A stretch of 11,530 bases of DNA. It comes from JAJXWB01 sp047605445. Its GTDB lineage: Bacteria > Pseudomonadota > Alphaproteobacteria > Rhizobiales > Beijerinckiaceae. Each line of letters begins with the position of its first letter. Within the stretch, counting starts at the first letter, position 1. Location: positions 1 through 11,530 of the forward strand of contig JASGFP010000116.1 of NCBI GenBank assembly GCA_047605445.1, written 5' to 3'. A program made the translations under genes and the position numbers. The notes under the pieces are model-generated. The model made no database searches. It saw only the letters and a list, made by a program, of their open reading frames with translations, and had not been told where the DNA came from. This document shows positions 1 to 5,910 of this stretch, in pieces.

Positions 1-2
1 CT

Positions 3-275
3 GCGCCCGCCGCGCGCGCGGCCGAGAGCGTGCGGGTGGCGCAGGCGCGCAATCCTTGTGCGCCCGGCAATCCCTGCGCCCCCGCGCGCCGCAGCGCCAA
101 TCCCTGCGCGCCTGCGGCGAGAAGCGCGAACCCGTGCGCGCCCGCCGCAAGCAAGAGCAATCCATGCGCGCCCGCGGCGCGCAGCGCCAATCCATGCGCG
201 CCCGCTGCGAGCAAGAGCGGCAATCCGTGCGCGCCTGCGCGCCGCAGCGGCAATCCCTGCGCGCCTTCGAAGTGA
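3..275 (+). CDS. NPCAP-repeat, Cys-rich low-complexity protein (5' end outside window)
   Basis: Function unknown. The reading frame is already open at the left edge, and an Ala/Arg-rich stretch precedes a possible GTG at 30, so this is probably the C-terminal part of a longer protein. The visible part carries eight copies of Asn-Pro-Cys-Ala-Pro. They are joined by short linkers such as G, ARRSA, AARSA and AASKS, and the protein ends in SK. Each motif has one cysteine, giving eight regularly spaced thiols with no other Cys, no aromatic residues and no predicted fold. Repeated NPC motifs could bind metal, form disulfides or be modified, but none of this is shown by the sequence. The frame ends in TGA at 273-275, which overlaps the GTG start of the next gene and suggests coupled translation. 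All three forward frames are open across the repeats because the unit is a multiple of three. The NPCAP frame is preferred because it gives a coherent motif and ends exactly at the next start. Confidence 0.6.
   Translation, partial: APAARAAESVRVAQARNPCAPGNPCAPARRSANPCAPAARSANPCAPAASKSNPCAPAARSANPCAPAASKSGNPCAPARRSGNPCAPSK
51..266 (+). repeat. Tandem coding repeat, about 30-bp period
   Basis: Eight copies of a core close to AATCCNTGCGCGCC begin at 51, 69, 99, 129, 159, 189, 222 and 252. The spacing is 18, 30, 30, 30, 30, 33 and 30 bp, always a multiple of three, so the NPCAP motif stays in frame. The fourth core position varies freely (the third base of the Pro codon) and linkers alternate between two types. 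This indicates expansion of a coding minisatellite rather than CRISPR spacers. Confidence 0.85.
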
Positions 276-925
276 GCGCGCGGGACGCCGCGCAACTTGA
301 AGCGCGCTACGCCGCCGCCGCCGATATGCTCGACGCGCTGCAACGCATGGCGGCGCGCGGCGAAAATCCCGTGACGGCGGCGCTCGCGGGCGCCTCCACA
401 ATCGACGAGTGGACGCATTATCCGGAGAGCGACGCGCGCGATGTGCTAGGCCGGGCGCGCTATTATTATCACGTCCATGGCGCCGACGAGCGCGGCGCCG
501 ACGAACACGGGCACTTCCACATTTTTCTCGAACCGCCGGCGGATAAGACCGACGACTCGCCGACGCATGTCGCGGGCCTCGCGATGGATGCGCGCGGCCG
601 GCTGCTGCGCCTGTTCGCCACCAACGGATGGGTGACGGGCGAGACGTTGCGCGCAGCCTCCGCGATCGCGCCCTCGCTTGCTTCGTTCGAGGTCGAGAGC
701 GCGTCGGCGCGCGCCGATCTCGATCGCTGGATTTCGGCGACCGTGCGCTTTTACGCGCCCGGCATCGCAGCGCTGCTCGAAGAGCGCGACGCGACGCTGC
801 AGGCGATGCGGCTGCGCGTTCCCGACGGCGACATTCTCGAAGACCGCGATCTGCGGCTGCTCGCCGAGGCGCCGGTCGATTTCGCGCGCGACCTGTCGGC
901 GATCGAAGACGCGCTCGCGTCCTGA
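272..925 (+). CDS. DUF6969-like protein of unknown function
   Basis: A 217-residue soluble protein without signal peptide or membrane segment. I recall the pattern HYP, then YYYHxH, then EHGHFHxF, then TNxWVTGE, then RWI from the uncharacterised DUF6969 family; this assignment is from memory. Here HYP is at residues 49-51, YYYHVH at 64-69, EHGHFHIF at 78-85 and NGWVTGE at 118-124. The C-terminal half is helical in appearance, with LLEERD near 168-173 and LEDRDL near 189-194. The dense His/Glu/Tyr cluster at 49-85 could form a metal or active site (inference). The GTG at 272 is chosen as start because it overlaps the upstream stop (GTGA), and family-like sequence begins soon after. An ATG at 56 is in frame but would translate the NPCAP repeat DNA in the wrong frame. 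No Shine-Dalgarno site is evident before 272, which fits coupled translation. Confidence 0.7.
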   Translation: MSARDAAQLEARYAAAADMLDALQRMAARGENPVTAALAGASTIDEWTHYPESDARDVLGRARYYYHVHGADERGADEHGHFHIFLEPPADKTDDSPTHVAGLAMDARGRLLRLFATNGWVTGETLRAASAIAPSLASFEVESASARADLDRWISATVRFYAPGIAALLEERDATLQAMRLRVPDGDILEDRDLRLLAEAPVDFARDLSAIEDALAS

Positions 926-967
926 ACAGCGCGCATAGCCGCGATGTCCTGAGATTTGCCCTTCCCC

Positions 968-1033
968 GCTTGACGCCGCAGGAGTCGTCGCCACGATGAA
1001 GCGACGCCGCGTCAAGCCGGCGCACGAGGAGGA
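968..1033 (+). promoter_or_regulatory. Putative promoter and ribosome binding site of the first LivK-like gene
   Basis: GCTTGAC at 968-974 supplies a -35-like TTGACG (970-975). The same GCTTGAC lies exactly 72 bases before the ATG in the second LivK-like gene, so the element was kept after duplication. The -10 position (about 993-998) matches TATAAT poorly. The -35 arm is also half of a 9-bp perfect inverted repeat, GCTTGACGC at 968-976 and GCGTCAAGC at 1009-1017, which could be an operator or leader hairpin. A strong Shine-Dalgarno site, AGGAGG at 1027-1032, sits 7 bases before the ATG. The ribosome binding site is solid; the promoter is tentative. Confidence 0.4.
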
Positions 1034-1039
1034 AAATCC

Positions 1040-2236
1040 ATGTCGAAACTCACGCTCGCGCTCGCCGCGAGCTTCGTCGTCGCCGCTATCGCGCCGGCGG
1101 CTGCGCAGAACGGCCCCGGCGTCACCGCGACCGAAATCAAGATCGGCAACACCATGCCGTACTCGGGCCCGGCGTCCGCCTATTCCTCGCAGGGGCGCGC
1201 GGAAACCGCCTATTACAAGATGATCAATGCGAAAGGCGGCGTGAACGGGCGCAAGATCAATTTCATCAGCTACGACGACGCTTATTCGCCGCCGAAGACC
1301 GTCGAGCAGACGCGCAAGCTGGTCGAGCAGGACGAGATTTTCGCCAACTTCGGTTCGCTCGGCACGCCGACCAATTCGGCGATCCACAAATACATGAACC
1401 AGAAGAAAGTGCCGCATCTCTTCGTGTCAACGGGCGCGGCCAAGTGGAACGACCCGAAGAATTTTCCGTGGACGCTGCCGCTCTATCCCAACTACCAGAT
1501 GGAAGGCCGCGTCGCCGGCAAATATCTGTCGCAGACGAAGCCCGACGGCAAGATCGCGATCCTCTATCAGAACGACGACTCGGGCAAAGATTACGTCAAG
1601 GGCTTCAAGGAAGGACTCGGCGCGAAGCTGTCGCAGGTCGTGATCGAAAAGACCTACGAGGTGAGCGATCCCACTCTCGACTCGCAGATGGTCGCGCTGA
1701 AAGGATCCGGCGCCGATGTCTTCTTCGCCATGTCGACGCCGAAGTTCGGCGCGCAGGCGATCAAGAAGGCGGCGGAGCTGAACTGGAAGCCGCTCTACTA
1801 CGTCGTCAGCGTGTCGAGCTCGATCAAGTCGGTGATGGAGCCGGCGGGCGTGGAAAATTCCAAGGGCCTCGTCACCGCCATCGCCGGCAAGATACCCGCC
1901 GATCCGCGCTGGAACGATGCGCCGGACATGAAGGAGTTTCTCGCCTTCATGAAGGAATGGATGCCCGGCGAAGATCCCAACGACGGCTCGATCGGCACCG
2001 GCTACATGTCGGCGTGGATGACGGTGAAAGTGCTGAAGGAATGTGGCGACAATCTCACGCGCGACAATCTGATGAAGGTCGTCACCAATCAGAGCAAGGT
2101 CGCCGTGCCTCTGCTGCTGCCCGGCGTCACGCTCACCATCGCGCCGGACAATTTCTCCGGCTACAACCAGTTGCAGATGGTGCGCTTCGACGGACGCTCC
2201 TGGGAGCCGTTCGGCCGGGTGATCAGCGCAGACTAG
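1040..2236 (+). CDS. Branched-chain amino acid-type ABC transporter substrate-binding protein (copy 1)
   Basis: A 398-residue periplasmic binding protein of the LivJ/LivK type (Peripla_BP_6 fold). Such proteins capture a ligand in the periplasm and hand it to a LivHM/LivGF-type permease. The N-terminus is a classic Sec signal peptide: MSKLTLALAAS, a hydrophobic run, then APAAAQ, with likely cleavage before Gln23. The mature protein opens with TEIKIGNTMPYSGPAS, the first strand and ligand loop of the family. GGVNGRKI, DDAYSPPKTVEQTRKLVEQ, LGTPTNSAI and YQNDDSGKDYVKG follow, and the length is normal. Family members bind amino acids, amides, urea or aromatic acids; the ligand cannot be read here. 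The gene is monocistronic, with its own promoter-like region and terminator, and is followed by a close paralogue. No transporter membrane or ATPase genes are in the window, so its partners are encoded elsewhere. Confidence 0.93.
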   Translation: MSKLTLALAASFVVAAIAPAAAQNGPGVTATEIKIGNTMPYSGPASAYSSQGRAETAYYKMINAKGGVNGRKINFISYDDAYSPPKTVEQTRKLVEQDEIFANFGSLGTPTNSAIHKYMNQKKVPHLFVSTGAAKWNDPKNFPWTLPLYPNYQMEGRVAGKYLSQTKPDGKIAILYQNDDSGKDYVKGFKEGLGAKLSQVVIEKTYEVSDPTLDSQMVALKGSGADVFFAMSTPKFGAQAIKKAAELNWKPLYYVVSVSSSIKSVMEPAGVENSKGLVTAIAGKIPADPRWNDAPDMKEFLAFMKEWMPGEDPNDGSIGTGYMSAWMTVKVLKECGDNLTRDNLMKVVTNQSKVAVPLLLPGVTLTIAPDNFSGYNQLQMVRFDGRSWEPFGRVISAD

Positions 2237-2285
2237 ACGTTTCGTCGACTTCGGAACACGCCGGTTCGCACAGCAGAATATGAAG

Positions 2286-2317
2286 GAGGGCCGGCGAAAC
2301 GCCGGCCCTCTCTTTTT
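2286..2317 (+). terminator. Rho-independent terminator after LivK-like copy 1
   Basis: An 11-bp perfect GC-rich stem, GAGGGCCGGCG at 2286-2296 and CGCCGGCCCTC at 2300-2310, encloses an AAA loop. It is followed by TCTTTTT (2311-2317). It lies 50 bases after the stop codon and separates the two paralogues into independent transcription units. Confidence 0.92.
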
Positions 2318-2327
2318 GCGCCTTCGC

Positions 2328-2393
2328 GCTTGACCTGACGGGCGCCGTGTTGAGGATGGCGCGACGTTGCCGCGAGGCGGCGCATCAGGAGGG
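2328..2393 (+). promoter_or_regulatory. Putative promoter and ribosome binding site of the second LivK-like gene
   Basis: GCTTGAC at 2328-2334 gives a -35-like TTGACC at 2330-2335, 72 bases before the ATG as in copy 1. Aligning the two upstream regions shows further shared blocks (GATG, GCGACG, CGGCGCA, AGGAGG), so the whole promoter/leader was duplicated. No good -10 box is visible. The inverted-repeat arm present before copy 1 is not kept here. The Shine-Dalgarno sequence AGGAGGG at 2387-2393 is 6 bases before the ATG at 2400 and fixes the start. Confidence 0.4.
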
Positions 2394-2399
2394 AAATCA

Positions 2400-3599
2400 A
2401 TGTCGAAGCTCACGCTCGCGCTCGCCGCGGGCCTCATTGTCGCCGCCATGGCGCCGGCCGCCGCGCAGAACGGTCCTGGCGTCACCGACAAGGAAATCAA
2501 GATCGGCAACACCATGCCCTACAGCGGGCCGGCGTCCGGCTATTCCGCGCAGGGGCGCGTGCAGGCCGCCTATTACGAGATGATCAATGCGAAGGGCGGC
2601 GTGAACGGCCGCAAGATCAATTTCCTCTCCTACGACGACGGCTACAGCCCGCCGAAAACCGTCGAGCAGACGCGCAAACTCGTGGAGCAGGACGATGTGC
2701 TCGCGACCTTCGGCCAGCTCGGCACGCCGACCAATTCGGCGATCCAGAAATACATGAACCAGAAAAAAGTCCCGCACCTCTTCATCTCGACCGGCGCGGA
2801 CAAGTGGAACGATCCGAAGAATTTCCCCTTCACCGTGCCGCTCTATCCCTCCTACACGATGGAGGCGAAGGTCGCCGCGCATTACATCCTGCAGGCCAAG
2901 CCCGGCGCGAAGATCGGCGTGCTCTACCAGAACGACGATTTCGGCAAGGATTATCTGAAAGGTCTGAAGGAGGGTCTCGGCGACAAGGCCGCATCGATGA
3001 TCGTCAAGGAACAGCCCTACGAGGTCAGTTCGCCGACGCTGGATTCGCAGATGATCGCGCTCAAGCAATCGGGCGCGGATGTCTTCTTCTGCATCACCGT
3101 GCCGAAATTCGGCGCGCAGGCGATCAAGAAGGCGGCCGAGATCGACTGGAAGCCGCTGTTCTACATCGTCAGCGTGTCGAGCCACATCAAGACGGCGCTC
3201 GAGCCCGCGGGCCTGGAAAATTCCAAGGGCCTGATCAGCGCGCTCGCTTACAAGATTCCCTCCGATCCGCGCTGGGCCGATGCGCCCGACGTGAAGGAAT
3301 ATCTCGCCTTCCTCAAGAAATGGCAGCCGGACGCCGAGCCCAACGACGGCAGCGTGTCGATCGGCTACGGCTCGGCCTGGCTGACGGTGAAGGTTCTCGA
3401 GCGCGCCGGAAACAATCTCACGCGGGAAAATCTCATGAAGGTGATCACGTCGATCAAGGACGAGCAATTGCCGCTCGGCCTGCCGGGCGTCACCGTCTCG
3501 ATCTCGCCTGACGACTACGCGGGCTACAGCAAGCTGCAGGTCTCGCGTTTCGACGGCAAGACATGGGAGCCGATCGGGAGCGTGATGAGCGCGAAGTAA
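2400..3599 (+). CDS. Branched-chain amino acid-type ABC transporter substrate-binding protein (copy 2)
   Basis: A 399-residue paralogue of the preceding gene, about 70% identical by eye over the whole length, with the same signal peptide (MSKLTLALAAG to APAAAQ) and family blocks. The ATG at 2400 is preferred over an in-frame upstream ATG at 2367 because it has AGGAGGG at the right distance and matches the start of copy 1. Differences include SGPASGYSAQGRVQ against SGPASAYSSQGRAE, and FFCITVPKF against FFAMSTPKF. These fall near family ligand loops and could mean diverged specificity (inference). It is followed by its own terminator, so it is probably transcribed alone. No permease or ATPase genes adjoin it. 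As for copy 1, the ligand is not deducible. Confidence 0.93.
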   Translation: MSKLTLALAAGLIVAAMAPAAAQNGPGVTDKEIKIGNTMPYSGPASGYSAQGRVQAAYYEMINAKGGVNGRKINFLSYDDGYSPPKTVEQTRKLVEQDDVLATFGQLGTPTNSAIQKYMNQKKVPHLFISTGADKWNDPKNFPFTVPLYPSYTMEAKVAAHYILQAKPGAKIGVLYQNDDFGKDYLKGLKEGLGDKAASMIVKEQPYEVSSPTLDSQMIALKQSGADVFFCITVPKFGAQAIKKAAEIDWKPLFYIVSVSSHIKTALEPAGLENSKGLISALAYKIPSDPRWADAPDVKEYLAFLKKWQPDAEPNDGSVSIGYGSAWLTVKVLERAGNNLTRENLMKVITSIKDEQLPLGLPGVTVSISPDDYAGYSKLQVSRFDGKTWEPIGSVMSAK

Positions 3600-3620
3600 C
3601 GCCCTTGACTGAAGAAACCG

Positions 3621-3645
3621 AAGGGGAGCGCGCGCTCCCCTTTTT
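3621..3645 (+). terminator. Rho-independent terminator after LivK-like copy 2
   Basis: A perfect 22-bp palindrome, AAGGGGAGCGC at 3621-3631 and GCGCTCCCCTT at 3632-3642, runs into five T residues at 3641-3645, 22 bases after the stop. It sits between convergent genes. The T-run faces the plus strand, so it mainly ends the LivK-like transcript; the minus strand lacks a comparable T-run after the stem. Confidence 0.88.
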
Positions 3646-3687
3646 CGTTGTCATTTCATGCGGCCGTCATTGCAGACACAGGAAACC

Positions 3688-4896
3688 TCAATCCACCAGC
3701 GCGATGAAATTCGTGCCGTCCCAGGATTCCTTGTTGCGCGCGCCTTCGTCGGAGATGATGAATACCGCGCCGGGGCCGGCGATCCCGGCCAAACGCGCGG
3801 CGACGCCCGGCGCGATGTGCAGGCGTTTCAGCGCGTCCGCGGCGGTGGGCGCGACGCCGATCGTGGCGACGTCGCCGGCGCGCTTGGCGCCGGGGCCGAG
3901 CATGGCCTCGCGCGTGCGGCTCGCGATGCTGAGGCTCGACCAGGCCGCGCCGCCGCTCGGCGTCGCCTGCGCCACGAACATATGCGCGCCGATCGGCCGG
4001 TCGGGCTCGTCGATGTCGATGGGAACCTCGAACAGCGGCTTGAAATTGCGGCGCACGTAGAGCTTGCCGGCCTTGCGGTTGACGAGCACCGAAATCGGCA
4101 TGGAATCGGCGACATTGCGCGTGGTCTTCACCTTGTAGCCGCCGACGGAATTGTCTGGCCCCTCGATCTCGCCGGGCGTGCGTTCGGCCTCGACCGCCTC
4201 GCCCATGACGTAGCGCTTCGGCGGCGCCTGGAACACGCTCGCAAATTCGGTGAGCGGGATCGGCTTCACGTCCTCGCGCGAGATCACCACGCGCACGCCG
4301 CGCTTGGTGAAGCGGTAGAGATCCTTGGCGTAGGCGGCGGGCAGGCGGATGCAGCCGTGCGAGGCGGGCCTGCCCGTCACATGGCCCTCGTGCAGCGCGA
4401 CGCCCGACCAGGTGAGCCGCTGCATGAAGGGCATGGGCGCGTCGTCGTAGAGGGTCGAGCGGTGGAACACCTGCTTCTCGATGACGCTGAACACGCCGTA
4501 AGGCGTCGGATGTTCGGCGACGCCGGTGGAGACCATCGTGTCGGACACGGCGGTGTCGCCGTCGTAGACGGTCAGATGCTGGCGGTCGGTCGAGACGACG
4601 ATCGTCACCGGCCCGCGGGCGCTGTCGGGCAGCAGGCCGGCGCTGGTCTTGAGATCGGGGTTCTTGTAGCGCTCGGGCGTCGAGAGGTCGCGGACGCGGC
4701 GCGGCTTGGCGGAGGGCGCGGCGCGCTCGGGCTCGAGGCGCGGCGCGGGCTGGGCGCGCTGCGCCGGCTGCGGCGCGAACAGGTTCCAGAAACCCTGCGC
4801 GGCGGCGGCGTCGACGCCCGCAAAACCGAGCGAAACGCTCGCGAAAAGCGCCGCTGCGCCGGACCGAAGCGCGGCTTTTCTCGTCCGCTGCGACAT
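3688..4896 (-). CDS. L,D-transpeptidase (YkuD domain) with a degenerate second half
   Basis: A 402-residue exported peptidoglycan enzyme. L,D-transpeptidases make 3-3 crosslinks or attach proteins to peptidoglycan in the periplasm through a catalytic cysteine. Residues 1-34 form a signal peptide: a basic start (MSQRTRKAALR), a hydrophobic core, then AAAAQ. A Pro/Ala/Gln-rich linker runs to about 65. The YkuD domain spans roughly 97-209, with His169 (HEGH) and SHGCIRLP at 179-186, giving catalytic Cys182, His180 and Arg184. After about residue 266, a stretch around SVLVNRKAGKLYVRR resembles the opening of the first domain (TIVVSTDRQHLTVYDG) but has no HGC motif and no cysteine. This suggests an inactive second YkuD-like half. 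The start at 4896 follows a GGGGGC-like ribosome site. The 153-bp gap before it (4897-5049) holds no gene or clear promoter. Confidence 0.9.
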   Translation of the reverse strand: MSQRTRKAALRSGAAALFASVSLGFAGVDAAAAQGFWNLFAPQPAQRAQPAPRLEPERAAPSAKPRRVRDLSTPERYKNPDLKTSAGLLPDSARGPVTIVVSTDRQHLTVYDGDTAVSDTMVSTGVAEHPTPYGVFSVIEKQVFHRSTLYDDAPMPFMQRLTWSGVALHEGHVTGRPASHGCIRLPAAYAKDLYRFTKRGVRVVISREDVKPIPLTEFASVFQAPPKRYVMGEAVEAERTPGEIEGPDNSVGGYKVKTTRNVADSMPISVLVNRKAGKLYVRRNFKPLFEVPIDIDEPDRPIGAHMFVAQATPSGGAAWSSLSIASRTREAMLGPGAKRAGDVATIGVAPTAADALKRLHIAPGVAARLAGIAGPGAVFIISDEGARNKESWDGTNFIALVD

Positions 4897-5049
4897 GTGG
4901 AACTGCCCCCAAGACTCGATATGTAACTAGCAGGATTCACCTTACCCGACGACGGGGCGGAAGCTGTGCGCCAGCGCATGTGTCGCGCGCGCAACAGACG
5001 ATCGCCGCCGCAAGGGCCAGCAAACCAGCAAGGCGTTAACAGAGTTTAA

Positions 5050-5841
5050 CTATTCGATCTCCGCCACCGCCGAAATCAGCCGGGCGATATCCTGATCGCG
5101 CGACAGGCGATGATCGCCGTCGCGGATGAAGGAGAGCGTCGCGGGGTCGTCGGCGAGGTGCTCGACCAGCGCCAGCGCATGTTTCCACGGCACGTCGGGG
5201 TCCTGCATGCCCTGCAGGATGTGGGCTGGGCCATAGGTGCGAATCGCCGTGCCGAACAGCAGGTGCCTGCGGCCGTCGTCGAGAAGGTTTTTCGTGATCG
5301 GATAGGGATCGGGCGAATATTCGGACGGGCGCAGCCATTTGCCGGTCTTCTCGATCTCGGCCTTCGCCTTTTTCGAGAGGCCGGGCTCCATCAACGTCGC
5401 GGTGAAATCGACGGCCGGCGCGATCAGGACCATGCCGGCGATGCGGTCCTCCTCGCCGGCCGCGGCGAGGGCGCGGGCCACAAGCAGCGCGAGCCAGCCG
5501 CCCATGGAGGAGCCGACCAGCGTCAGGCGACCCGACGTTTTCGCGCGGATGATTGCGAGGCTCTCCTCCAGCCAGCGGGAAATCGAGCCATCCTCGAAAT
5601 CGCCGCCCGAGGCGCCGTGGCCGGAATAGTCGAAGCGCAGGCAGGCGCGCCCGGTCTTTTCCGCGAAATCCTCGAGAGCGGTCGCCTTCGCGCCCGTCAT
5701 GTCGGACTTGAACCCGCCGAGCCAGACGATGGTCGGCAGGCCAGAGCCCTGCCCCGTCGCCGGCAGCGCGACAAAGGCGATCTCGCGCGCGTCGACGCCC
5801 TGCCCGACCGTCAGACGTCCTGCTTCAGCCCTTGCGTTCAT
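5050..5841 (-). CDS. Alpha/beta hydrolase (ABHD10/carboxylesterase-like)
   Basis: A 263-residue cytosolic serine hydrolase with the alpha/beta fold. Seen in order: VWLGGFKSDMTG (39-50), the oxyanion-loop region; FDYSGHGASGGDF (70-82); the nucleophile elbow GSSMGG (110-115) with Ser112; likely acid Asp214 or Asp216 in GMQDPDVPW; and His244 in DGDHRLS. This arrangement matches bacterial relatives of ABHD10, which act as thioesterases or esterases; the substrate here is unknown. The ATG at 5841 is chosen because family similarity begins just after it. The frame stays open upstream to 6216 but would then overlap the divergent glycosyltransferase gene. The gene is divergent from the glycosyltransferase with 69 bp between starts, and lies upstream of the L,D-transpeptidase on the same strand. 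No functional link to either is evident. Confidence 0.88.
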   Translation of the reverse strand: MNARAEAGRLTVGQGVDAREIAFVALPATGQGSGLPTIVWLGGFKSDMTGAKATALEDFAEKTGRACLRFDYSGHGASGGDFEDGSISRWLEESLAIIRAKTSGRLTLVGSSMGGWLALLVARALAAAGEEDRIAGMVLIAPAVDFTATLMEPGLSKKAKAEIEKTGKWLRPSEYSPDPYPITKNLLDDGRRHLLFGTAIRTYGPAHILQGMQDPDVPWKHALALVEHLADDPATLSFIRDGDHRLSRDQDIARLISAVAEIE

Positions 5842-5869
5842 CGCGCGCCACCCGATGCCGATTCGAGGA

Positions 5870-5898
5870 GTAAGCGACCGTAAACCCTGTCGCGTTAC
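5870..5898. promoter_or_regulatory. Imperfect inverted repeat between divergent genes
   Basis: GTAAGCGAC at 5870-5878 and GTCGCGTTAC at 5889-5898 are inverted copies, apart from one extra base. They are centred in the 69-bp gap between the hydrolase and glycosyltransferase starts, so they could be an operator for both promoters. A short imperfect repeat may arise by chance in GC-rich DNA, so this is only a candidate. Confidence 0.25.
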
Positions 5899-5910
5899 TT
5901 TCCAGCCCAG

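Noticed and set aside
51..266. Possible CRISPR array
   Set aside because: Repeats are only about 14 bp, spacers are near-identical, spacing stays in multiples of three and the sequence codes for NPCAP motifs.
56..925. A 289-residue reading of the DUF6969-like gene from the ATG at 56
   Set aside because: The extra 72 residues are the NPCAP repeat DNA read in another frame (RQSLRA-type repeats). The GTG at 272 fits the GTGA overlap with the upstream stop.
2357..2370. A sigma-54-like promoter (TGGC to TTGC) before LivK-like copy 2
   Set aside because: The distance between the GG and GC elements is one base short of the strict sigma-54 spacing, and the copy 1 upstream region lacks it.
1427..3467. 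Long minus-strand open frames (1427-2515 and 2397-3467) opposite the LivK-like genes
   Set aside because: Their products are Arg/His/Asp-rich with no recognisable domain. They are antisense shadows caused by high GC in the third codon position.
3658..4926. A 422-residue plus-strand open frame across the L,D-transpeptidase
   Set aside because: It is a shadow of the minus-strand gene, which has a signal peptide and the SHGCIRLP catalytic motif.
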